Shown here: positions 16,574 to 24,102 of the stretch, in pieces
How positions within the stretch are numbered: the first letter of the stretch is position 1
Layout: each line of letters starts with the position of its first letter
Origin: Massiliimalia sp050943535
GTDB taxonomy: Bacteria; Bacillota; Clostridia; Oscillospirales; Ruminococcaceae
Direction: 5' to 3'
NCBI GenBank assembly: GCA_050943535.1
Contig: JBMNPJ010000011.1
Coordinates: forward strand, 28,029-92,028
DNA length: 64,000 nt
The notes under the pieces: generated by a model
Told to the model about the DNA's origin: nothing
Databases searched by the model: none
What the model saw: the letters and a program-made list of their open reading frames with translations, nothing else
Translations under genes and position numbers: made by a program

Positions 16574-19522
16574 ATGGGAAGATCAATAGGGATTGATATT
16601 GGCTCCACAACTGCCAAGGTTGTGGTAATGGATGGAGAACAGGTGCTGTTTCGTTGTTATGAACGGCACTTTTCTCAAGTTCGTCAAAAAACATTGGAAA
16701 TTATTAAACGGGCGGAAAAAGAAATCGGAACAGAACCGTTTACTATGGCGGTTTCCGGTTCTGCCGGACTTGGTGTAGCCAAAGCCGCAGGAATCCCCTT
16801 TGTACAGGAAGTGTTTGCCACCGGGGAACTGGTGCGGAAGATGGTTCCGGATGCGGACGCAGTGATTGAACTGGGCGGGGAAGACGCCAAAATTTTATTT
16901 TTTGATGAAAACGGAGCCTTTGAGGAACGGATGAACGGTTCCTGTGCAGGGGGCACCGGTGCGTTTATCGACCAGATGGCAACCCTGCTTGCGGTCAATA
17001 CGGATGAACTGGATCGTCTGGCAATGGATCACCATTTTATCTATACCATTGCTTCCCGGTGCGGCGTATTTGCGAAAACGGATATTCAGCCATTGCTCAA
17101 CCAGGGTGCCAGAAAAGAAGATATTGCCGCCAGCATTTTCCAGGCTGTGGTGGACCAGACCATTACCGGTTTGGCACAGGGCAGAAAAATCCAGGGTAAA
17201 GTTCTGTTTTTAGGGGGACCGCTCCACTTCTTTAAAGGACTGCAGGAACGGTTTGTGGAAACTTTGCACCTGTCACCGGAAAATGCGGTGTTCCCGGAAT
17301 TTGGTTTGTACGCAGTGGGAATGGGTGCCGCCATTTATGCGGAAGAAGAAGGCTGCCATTTAACCTATGGGGAACTGGTGGAAAAGCTGGAAAACGCTGC
17401 TGATGAAGCAGTAACTACCCTTCGGCTCCAGCCATTATTTAAAGATGAGCAGGAATATGAGGCATTCCAGCGCCGCCATGCCCAGGCAAATACAGAAGAA
17501 TACCCTCTGGAAGAATATTCCGGAGACGCTTATTTGGGAATTGACTGTGGAAGTACCACCACAAAACTCTGTTTGGTGGACCGGGACTACCATATTTTAT
17601 ACAGCTATTATCACTCCAATTTGGGCAATCCAGTGCAAATCGTGCGGGAAGAACTGATGAAAATCCGTCGTCTGTGCGGGGATAGAATCCAGATTCGAGG
17701 CAGCGCTGTAACCGGTTACGGGGAAGATTTGGTGCGCAACGCCTTTAATGTGGATGTGGGATTGGTAGAAACCATGGCTCACTTAAAAGCTGCCAGCCAT
17801 TTTAATCCGGATGTGGATTTTGTTTTGGATATTGGTGGGCAGGATATTAAATGCTTTAAAATTCACAACGGTGTCATTGACAACATCATCCTCAACGAAG
17901 CCTGTTCTTCTGGATGTGGTTCCTTTGTGGAAACATTCGCAAAATCCATGGGCTATGATGCCGCAAGTTTTGCAAAACTTGGGCTGTTTGCGAAAAATCC
18001 TGTGGACTTGGGTACCCGGTGTACTGTATTTATGAACTCTTCTGTAAAACAGGCACAGAAGGAAGGGGCAACTATCGAAGATATTTCCGCCGGCCTTTCC
18101 ATGAGTGTTACCAAAAACGCCATTTACAAGGTAATCCGTGCAGTGTCCAAGGATGCTTTGGGTGAACACATTGTGGTACAGGGCGGAACCTTCTTAAACG
18201 ACGCCATTCTGCGCAGCTTTGAGCTGGAAGTAGGACGGGACGTTGTGCGCCCCAATATTGCAGGTTTGATGGGTGCTTACGGTGCGGCGCTGTACGCCAT
18301 GGAACTCCGTTTGAAATCCTGTTCTCTTATGACATTAGAACAGCTGGAAAGCTTTACCCATACTTCTAAAACCATCAGCTGCAATGGCTGTAATAACCAC
18401 TGCAACTTGACCATTAATACCTTTGACGGCTCCCGAAAATTCATTTCCGGAAACCGGTGTGAAAAACCTTTGGGAGTTCATGCCAACGAGGATATTCCTA
18501 ATATGTTCCAGTATAAACTGCAGAAAATCCGGGCGCTGAAAGGCGTAGACGGGGGACTGGGCAAAATCGGAATTCCCATGGGGCTGAATATGTATGAAAA
18601 TATTCCGTTCTGGTACGCATTCCTGACCCGTTTGGGCTTTGAAGTGGTGCTGTCCGATGTGTCCAGCCGGGCACTGTACCGGGCGGCGCAGGATACCATC
18701 CCTTCTGATACTGTATGTTATCCTGCAAAGCTGATGCACGGTCATGTGAAGAATTTGCTTGACAAAGGGGTTACCCGTATTTTCTACCCCTGTCTGCCCT
18801 ATAACTTTGATGAAAAAGAAGGGGACAATCACTATAACTGTCCGGTCGTAGCTTATTATCCGGAACTTTTGGATGCCAACATGGACGATTTGAAAAAAGT
18901 CCGGTTCTATCACGGATACTTTGGTATTCATCGCCCGCAGGATTTTGACAAAAAGGCGTATGAATACTTTAAGGATGAATTCCATTTCCCAATGAAGTTG
19001 GTAAAACAGGCATCTAAGGAAGCCTATGCGGTTTACCACAGCTGGCTGGAAGATATTAGAAATGAAGGGGCACGGTGCATCCAGTATGCCCGGGAACACG
19101 GACTGAAGATTGTGGTTTTGGCAGGACGCCCATATCATGTGGATCCCGAAATTAACCACGGACTGGATAAACTGCTCAGCTCTCTGAACCTGGTGATTGT
19201 AACCGAAGATGCAGTAGCGCATTTGGCACATGCTGGAAAAGTACATGTGCTCAACCAGTGGACCTATCACGCCAGACTGTATAATGCCGCCAAGTATGTG
19301 ACCACTCAGCCGGATATGGAACTGATTCAGATTGTTTCCTTCGGCTGCGGTATTGACGCGATTACTACCGACGAGGTTCGTTCCATTCTGGAGGATGGCG
19401 ACAAGCTGTATACCCAGCTGAAAATTGATGAAATCAACAACCTGAGCGCCATCCGAATTCGAATTCGCAGTCTGCTGGCCGCGATTGATGCCAAGGCTGC
19501 CAAAGCCAACGCAAACTCCTAA
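16574..19522 (+). CDS. Acyl-CoA dehydratase activase, two BadF/BcrAD ATPase domains plus DUF2229
   Basis: A 982-residue protein. Two BadF-type ATPase domains each open with an ASKHA phosphate loop: GIDIGSTTAKVVV (about 5-17) and GIDCGSTTTKLCLV (about 321-334). Each carries the cysteines that would hold a shared [4Fe-4S] cluster (NGSCAGGTG and SRCGVF in the first; NEACSSGCG and TRCTVF in the second). A DUF2229-type region with several cysteines follows (SCNGCNNHC, about 610). Related activators transfer an electron with ATP hydrolysis to 2-hydroxyacyl-CoA dehydratases. The large fused members have no firmly assigned substrate. Family members are commonly about 1400 residues; here the remainder is the separate gene at 19541. 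Confidence 0.9.
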   Translation: MGRSIGIDIGSTTAKVVVMDGEQVLFRCYERHFSQVRQKTLEIIKRAEKEIGTEPFTMAVSGSAGLGVAKAAGIPFVQEVFATGELVRKMVPDADAVIELGGEDAKILFFDENGAFEERMNGSCAGGTGAFIDQMATLLAVNTDELDRLAMDHHFIYTIASRCGVFAKTDIQPLLNQGARKEDIAASIFQAVVDQTITGLAQGRKIQGKVLFLGGPLHFFKGLQERFVETLHLSPENAVFPEFGLYAVGMGAAIYAEEEGCHLTYGELVEKLENAADEAVTTLRLQPLFKDEQEYEAFQRRHAQANTEEYPLEEYSGDAYLGIDCGSTTTKLCLVDRDYHILYSYYHSNLGNPVQIVREELMKIRRLCGDRIQIRGSAVTGYGEDLVRNAFNVDVGLVETMAHLKAASHFNPDVDFVLDIGGQDIKCFKIHNGVIDNIILNEACSSGCGSFVETFAKSMGYDAASFAKLGLFAKNPVDLGTRCTVFMNSSVKQAQKEGATIEDISAGLSMSVTKNAIYKVIRAVSKDALGEHIVVQGGTFLNDAILRSFELEVGRDVVRPNIAGLMGAYGAALYAMELRLKSCSLMTLEQLESFTHTSKTISCNGCNNHCNLTINTFDGSRKFISGNRCEKPLGVHANEDIPNMFQYKLQKIRALKGVDGGLGKIGIPMGLNMYENIPFWYAFLTRLGFEVVLSDVSSRALYRAAQDTIPSDTVCYPAKLMHGHVKNLLDKGVTRIFYPCLPYNFDEKEGDNHYNCPVVAYYPELLDANMDDLKKVRFYHGYFGIHRPQDFDKKAYEYFKDEFHFPMKLVKQASKEAYAVYHSWLEDIRNEGARCIQYAREHGLKIVVLAGRPYHVDPEINHGLDKLLSSLNLVIVTEDAVAHLAHAGKVHVLNQWTYHARLYNAAKYVTTQPDMELIQIVSFGCGIDAITTDEVRSILEDGDKLYTQLKIDEINNLSAIRIRIRSLLAAIDAKAAKANANS

Positions 19523-19540
19523 AGAAAGGCTGGGATTCCA

Positions 19541-20878
19541 ATGGCAGAATTAAAATATGCAAAAGACGGCAGATTGTTGTTTACCAAAGAAATGAAACGG
19601 GAGTACACCATTCTGGCTCCTAACATGCTGCCGGTTCACTTTAAGATTTTTAAAATGGCATTTGCTCTTCATGGATACAATATGATCCCCCTGGAAACCA
19701 CCGGACGGGAGATTGTCAATGAGGGGTTAAAGAATGTACATAACGATACCTGTTATCCGGCGCTTTTGGTAATTGGACAGCTGATTCACGCACTGAAAAG
19801 CGGAGAATATGATTTAAACAAAACAGCTTTGCTGATTACCCAAACAGGCGGCGGATGCCGGGCATCCAACTATATTCATCTGCTTCGAAAAGCGCTGAAA
19901 CGAAGCGGATTTGAACAGATTCCGGTTATTTCTCTGAATCTGTCCGGGATGGAGAAAAATCCTGGATTTCAGTTGACTTTCAGTCTGATTAAAAAGCTGG
20001 TATACGGCATTGTATATGGAGACCTTTTGATGCTTTTGGCAAACCAGGTTCGCCCTTATGAAATTTCTGCCGGAGCGGCAGACCGCATGATCGAACACTG
20101 GGTATCAGAGCTGGGAGAAGAATTTAAGGATTCTAAAAATGTCACCTACCGCCGGGTAAAGGAAAACATGGATCGAATTCTGCAGGACTTTGCCAACATT
20201 CCGGTGCAGAAAGAAGATAAAATCAAAGTGGGCGTCGTAGGGGAAATTTATGTAAAATATGCTCCTTTGGGCAACAATGGACTGGAACGGTTTTTGCAGA
20301 ACGAAGGCGTAGAAGTAGTTGTTCCGGGCCTGATGGACTTTGTTATTTTCAAAGTAGACAACCGGATTGTCGACCCAGAACTGTACGGCGGAGGCCGCAT
20401 CAAACATTTTATTGCCAGCAAATTTGCCCGCTTCTTAATGGGATGGCAGGATGACATGATCGCAGCTGTGAAAAAATATCCTCAGTTCCGTGCGCCAGGC
20501 CGTTTTTTGGATACCAAAGAATTGGTGAAAAACTATGTGGGCTACGGCAACAAGATGGGAGAAGGCTGGCTTTTAACTGCGGAGATGATTGAACTGGTTC
20601 ACTCTGGTGTTAACAATATTGTGTGTACTCAGCCCTTTGGATGTTTGCCTAATCATGTGGCAGGAAAAGGCATGCTGAGAAAAATTAAGGAAAATAATCC
20701 TGAGGCGAATATTGTGGCCATTGACTATGACCCAAGTGCTACGGCAATTAACCAGGAAAACCGAATCAAGCTGATGATTGCCAACGCTAAGAGAATTCGC
20801 CGGATGCAGCAGGAAGAAAAAGCAAAATCTTCTGAACCAAGCCATGCTGCCGCTGCGTCTGTAGCTTCAAAAGAATGA
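19541..20878 (+). CDS. HgdB-like 2-hydroxyacyl-CoA dehydratase domain protein
   Basis: This 445-residue protein corresponds to the C-terminal third of the large activase family. It contains VHNDTCYPALLVIGQLIHAL, a cluster-type cysteine region in TQTGGGCRASNY, and a final domain with CTQPFGCLPNHVAGKGM, all typical of HgdB/CoA-dehydratase-like [4Fe-4S] proteins. It starts 18 bases after the upstream stop with its own ribosome site (AAAGGCTGGGA), so the split looks genuine and not like a sequencing frameshift. Both halves probably form one complex. The last 30 residues are low-complexity (alanine, serine, lysine). Confidence 0.88.
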   Translation: MAELKYAKDGRLLFTKEMKREYTILAPNMLPVHFKIFKMAFALHGYNMIPLETTGREIVNEGLKNVHNDTCYPALLVIGQLIHALKSGEYDLNKTALLITQTGGGCRASNYIHLLRKALKRSGFEQIPVISLNLSGMEKNPGFQLTFSLIKKLVYGIVYGDLLMLLANQVRPYEISAGAADRMIEHWVSELGEEFKDSKNVTYRRVKENMDRILQDFANIPVQKEDKIKVGVVGEIYVKYAPLGNNGLERFLQNEGVEVVVPGLMDFVIFKVDNRIVDPELYGGGRIKHFIASKFARFLMGWQDDMIAAVKKYPQFRAPGRFLDTKELVKNYVGYGNKMGEGWLLTAEMIELVHSGVNNIVCTQPFGCLPNHVAGKGMLRKIKENNPEANIVAIDYDPSATAINQENRIKLMIANAKRIRRMQQEEKAKSSEPSHAAAASVASKE

Positions 20879-20896
20879 TGAAAAGGTTGTGTTGTG

Positions 20897-21772
20897 ATGC
20901 AGATTACCTTGAGAAATACCTCTTCCCTTGCAGTGATTGATACCCAGGGAGCAGAAATGCGTTCTTTTCAGGACGGATTTGGCACCGAGTATCTGTGGCA
21001 GGCAGATTCTGTTTACTGGAATCGTACTTCTCCGCTGCTCTTTCCCTGTGTAGGCAGACTGCGGGATGGAAAAACCACCATTGACGGAGTGGAATACTCC
21101 ATTCCCAAGCACGGTTTTTTGAGAGACCGGGAGTTTCGTCTGGCATTTTATAACGACGAAAAGGCGATTTTATCCTATCTTTCTAATGACAAGGATTACG
21201 AGATCTTTCCGTTTCGTTTCAACTTTCAGGTTACCTATACACTGGAAGGGTGCAGCCTGAAAGTGCAGTATGATGTATTTAACATGGATGACAAGGAAAT
21301 GCCGTTTTGTATCGGCGCTCATCCAGGATTCCGGGTACCGGTATTTGGAGACGAACCATTTGAGAACTATTATATCGAATTGGATCGGCCGGTGACTGCA
21401 TCCATTCCGTATTTTACCGGAAGCGAATGGGATAATTCCAAGAGACGGGAATTTTTGAAAGATCAAAAGCGGTTTTTCTTAAACCACAGCATGTTTGACG
21501 GAGATGCCATTTTCTTAGATGAAGTAAAACCGGTCAGCGTGACCCTTGCCAGTGTGCTGAGCGGCCGTGGGGTTCAGATGAACATCGAAGGCTTTGAATC
21601 CATCGCCTTCTGGACACCGGCTGGAAAACAGGCGCCGTTTGTATGCTTAGAACCTTGGGCAGGAAGCGATTCCTACACCGATGAGGACGGGGATTTCAGA
21701 AAAAAACGTCAGGTACAGACCGTACAGCCAGACGAGAAAAAGACCTATTCTTTTACTATTGAAATGCTTTAA
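20897..21772 (+). CDS. Aldose 1-epimerase family protein
   Basis: About 291 residues of galactose mutarotase-like beta-sandwich. Members interconvert alpha and beta anomers of sugars or hexose-6-phosphates. Visible family elements include SPLLFPCVGRL, the first active-site histidine in IPKHGFLRD, and the second in CIGAHPGFRVP; the catalytic glutamate is likely in VCLEPWAGS. This subgroup (LACX-like) is common in Firmicutes. The start is ATG 20897 or the GTG codon just before it. It lies 18 bases after the HgdB-like gene, so it is at the end of that operon, although a functional link to it is not clear. Confidence 0.88.
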   Translation: MQITLRNTSSLAVIDTQGAEMRSFQDGFGTEYLWQADSVYWNRTSPLLFPCVGRLRDGKTTIDGVEYSIPKHGFLRDREFRLAFYNDEKAILSYLSNDKDYEIFPFRFNFQVTYTLEGCSLKVQYDVFNMDDKEMPFCIGAHPGFRVPVFGDEPFENYYIELDRPVTASIPYFTGSEWDNSKRREFLKDQKRFFLNHSMFDGDAIFLDEVKPVSVTLASVLSGRGVQMNIEGFESIAFWTPAGKQAPFVCLEPWAGSDSYTDEDGDFRKKRQVQTVQPDEKKTYSFTIEML

Positions 21773-21773
21773 C

Positions 21774-22260
21774 CAGGGGTTCACACCCCTGGACCCGAAG
21801 AGGCTTCGCCTGTACTCTGCCAGTTTTACTACTCAATAAACCAGTGACCGCTTTTGCTTAGGAGATACAATTTTGATATTGTATTACAGCGGCAGATAAA
21901 ACCTGTTAAAGCAACAAAGCTATATCTCCAAATAATACTTTCGGAAACAGTAATGAGGGGGTGTAGGGGGAGTTAAAGCCGCTTTTGCGGCGGTACCACT
22001 CCCCCTACAAAGCCGTTCCGGCGCTTGAGGAATGATCTTTTGGTTCGTTTTCTTCCATAAGAAAATGAACAAAGCTCCTCGGCGAACTCGGTTCGCCGCC
22101 TTGTTTTGTGGGCATGTCGCGGACAGTGTCCACTGACCACACTTGCACTTTTTCTTTTTATGCCAAAAAAAGAGAAGTTGGCAAAGCCAACTTTGCAGAA
22201 AAGGGCGCTTAGGGGCGTGCTCCGGAAATATTTGCTAAGTGGCATTACCTTTTTCTACAA
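21774..22260 (+). repeat. Structured intergenic repeat, copy A (diverged)
   Basis: The copy begins with the head hairpin CCAGGGGT-TCAC-ACCCCTGG shared with copies at 27.07, 30.02 and 39.94 kb. It keeps parts of the body (GTGGGC, GGACAGTGTCC, GACCACAC, CTCCGGAAATAT) but its middle is replaced. The insert holds a two-tier hairpin (12-bp outer stem 21962-21973 with 21998-22009, inner stem 21978-21991). No credible gene is present in the 21773-22497 gap. Confidence 0.7.
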
Positions 22261-22264
22261 TCTG

Positions 22265-22294
22265 AGCAGACCACAAATCGTGGTCTGCTTTTTT
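22265..22294 (+). terminator. Terminator at the end of repeat copy A
   Basis: Stem AGCAGACCAC (22265-22274) with GTGGTCTGCT (22280-22289), then six T. Confidence 0.75.
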
Positions 22295-22389
22295 GCGCCT
22301 GTTTTTCAAAGACAACTTTCTAAAACCCAAAGATGATCGGCTTTTCGGATTACCCAAAACCCACCGGATTCCTTTGGGTAATTCTTCTA

Positions 22390-22418
22390 TTGATTTTCCT
22401 ATAGGTTCCGAGTATAAT
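22390..22418 (+). promoter_or_regulatory. Promoter of sugar kinase operon
   Basis: TTGATT (22390-22395), a 17-base spacer and TATAAT (22413-22418), 80 bases before the start. Confidence 0.7.
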
Positions 22419-22497
22419 AATTAAAATTAAATTTCAAGTAAAATGTGGAATTTTTTTGTTGATTATGCTTTAACACAAACAGGACGGGGGAACCAAT

Positions 22498-23466
22498 ATG
22501 TATGATGCCCTTTGTGTAGGGATTTTGGTGGCGGATGTGCTGGCAAAACCAGTGGATGCGGTTCCGGAAAAAGGACTACTCAATCTGGTGGACAGCATCG
22601 AGATGTTTAACGGCGGAAACGCCATGACTGCCGCAGTGAATCTGCGGAAAATGGGGCTTTCCTCTGCAATTGGCGGAAAAGTGGGGAAAGACCCTTTCGG
22701 AGATTTTCTGCGGACAAAGCTGGAACAGGCTGGGGTAGAAACCCGCGGCCTGGCAGTCAGCGACCGGGTACAGACGTCGGTGTCTGTGGCCTTGTCAGCC
22801 TCTGACGGGGAACGGAGTTTTTTACACTGTATCGGCGCCAACGGAGAATTTTGTCTGGACGATATCAATTGGGATCTGGTGGAACAGTGCCGTACGGTAT
22901 TTGTCACCGGAAGTTTTTTGCTACCCACCTTTGACGGGGAACAGACAGCCCAATTTTTAAAGCGATGTAAGGAAATGGGGAAAACCACCCTTTTGGATGT
23001 GTGCTGGGACAGCCGGGGAAATTGGGGAACACTGCTCAATCCTTGTATGCCGTATCTGGATTATTTCCTGCCCAGCATTGAGGAAGCGGTCATGCTTGCC
23101 AAAGTGGACAGCTGGACTCCATCTCCTACAGAAATTTCCCAAAAGATTGCTGGGGAATTTTTCAGCCGGGGTGTGAAAAGTGTAGTGATTAAGCTGGGTT
23201 CTAAAGGGTGTTTTGCCCAGGAGAGTGCTCAGGCAGAGCCGTATATTCTGCCGGCATATACCCATATTAAACCGGTGGATACCACAGGGGCAGGGGACAG
23301 TTTTTGTTCTGGCTTTATTGCTGCCTTGTGCCGAGGAGAAAGCTTTTTAGACTGTGCCCGGTTTGCCAACGGAGCCGGCGCTCACTGTGTCATGGAAAAA
23401 GGCGCAACTACCGGCATGAAGCCTTATGAAGAAATTAAACAGTTTATGGAGGCGAATCCTTTATGA
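22498..23466 (+). CDS. PfkB-family carbohydrate kinase
   Basis: A 322-residue ribokinase-fold sugar kinase. The N-terminal sugar-binding motif FNGGNAMTAAVNLRKMG (about 38-54) and the C-terminal ATP/anion-hole motif DTTGAGDSFCSGF (about 261-273, with the catalytic base Asp267) are complete, so it should be active. Family members phosphorylate fructose, ribose, 2-keto-3-deoxygluconate, tagatose and others. The next gene overlaps by ATGA and encodes a D-lyxose/D-mannose isomerase, and an alpha-mannosidase follows. This makes fructose or xylulose the most likely substrate. That assignment is inference from context. Confidence 0.88.
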   Translation: MYDALCVGILVADVLAKPVDAVPEKGLLNLVDSIEMFNGGNAMTAAVNLRKMGLSSAIGGKVGKDPFGDFLRTKLEQAGVETRGLAVSDRVQTSVSVALSASDGERSFLHCIGANGEFCLDDINWDLVEQCRTVFVTGSFLLPTFDGEQTAQFLKRCKEMGKTTLLDVCWDSRGNWGTLLNPCMPYLDYFLPSIEEAVMLAKVDSWTPSPTEISQKIAGEFFSRGVKSVVIKLGSKGCFAQESAQAEPYILPAYTHIKPVDTTGAGDSFCSGFIAALCRGESFLDCARFANGAGAHCVMEKGATTGMKPYEEIKQFMEANPL

Positions 23467-23975
23467 GTATGACCAAACAACAGGCCGCACAGCGAGCTAT
23501 GGAATTTTTTAAAAAGGCCGCCATTGCGGTGACACCGGAAGAGGAAAGCCGTTTGGAAGTGGCGGATTTTGGACTGGATCGTTTGGAAGAAACCGGTTTG
23601 CAGCTATTGACTTATGTGAATACAGAACGGTGCTGCGCCAAAGAAATGGTGCTGTTTCCGGGGCAGACCTGCCCGGAACACCGGCATCCGGAAGTCGGCG
23701 GACTTCCGGGCAAGGAAGAAACGTTCCGCTGCCGATGGGGAAAGGTGTACCTTTATGTGGAAGGAGAACCCACAGATTCCATTCATGGAAAAGTTCCCCA
23801 GGGCGTTTATACCGTATTTCATGAAATTATTCTGAATCCGGGAGAACAGTATACCCTGTATCCTAATACTCGTCACTGGTTTCAGGCAGGAGAGATGGGA
23901 GCAGTAATCAGCGAATTCAGTACCCACTCCACAGACGAAAACGATGTATTTACCGATCCGGAGATTGTGCGGTAA
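23463..23975 (+). CDS. D-lyxose ketol-isomerase (D-lyxose/D-mannose isomerase)
   Basis: A 170-residue cupin-fold metalloenzyme. The segment CPEHRHPEVGGLPGKEETF (about 71-89) holds the metal-binding histidines and glutamate of the D-lyxose isomerase family, and the second cupin motif is YPNTRHWFQAG. Characterised members convert D-lyxose to D-xylulose and D-mannose to D-fructose. The start overlaps the kinase stop (ATGA), which indicates translational coupling; a second ATG lies six bases on. The product of either reaction would be a ketose that the upstream PfkB kinase could phosphorylate. Confidence 0.88.
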   Translation: MSMTKQQAAQRAMEFFKKAAIAVTPEEESRLEVADFGLDRLEETGLQLLTYVNTERCCAKEMVLFPGQTCPEHRHPEVGGLPGKEETFRCRWGKVYLYVEGEPTDSIHGKVPQGVYTVFHEIILNPGEQYTLYPNTRHWFQAGEMGAVISEFSTHSTDENDVFTDPEIVR

Positions 23976-24102
23976 CCTGATTTGCTTCGGATCGAAAAAT
24001 GAATAAGAAAAGACACAACGGAAATGGCGCTGAACAGAAAGCAACGTTCATCGGTTCAGATTGCTTTTTCCGAAATACAGCTATTTGGAAAGGAGCGTTT
24101 TT

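Noticed and set aside
18335..19270. A 311-codon minus-strand frame
   Set aside because: Antisense to the activase gene. It arises from codon bias of the plus strand.
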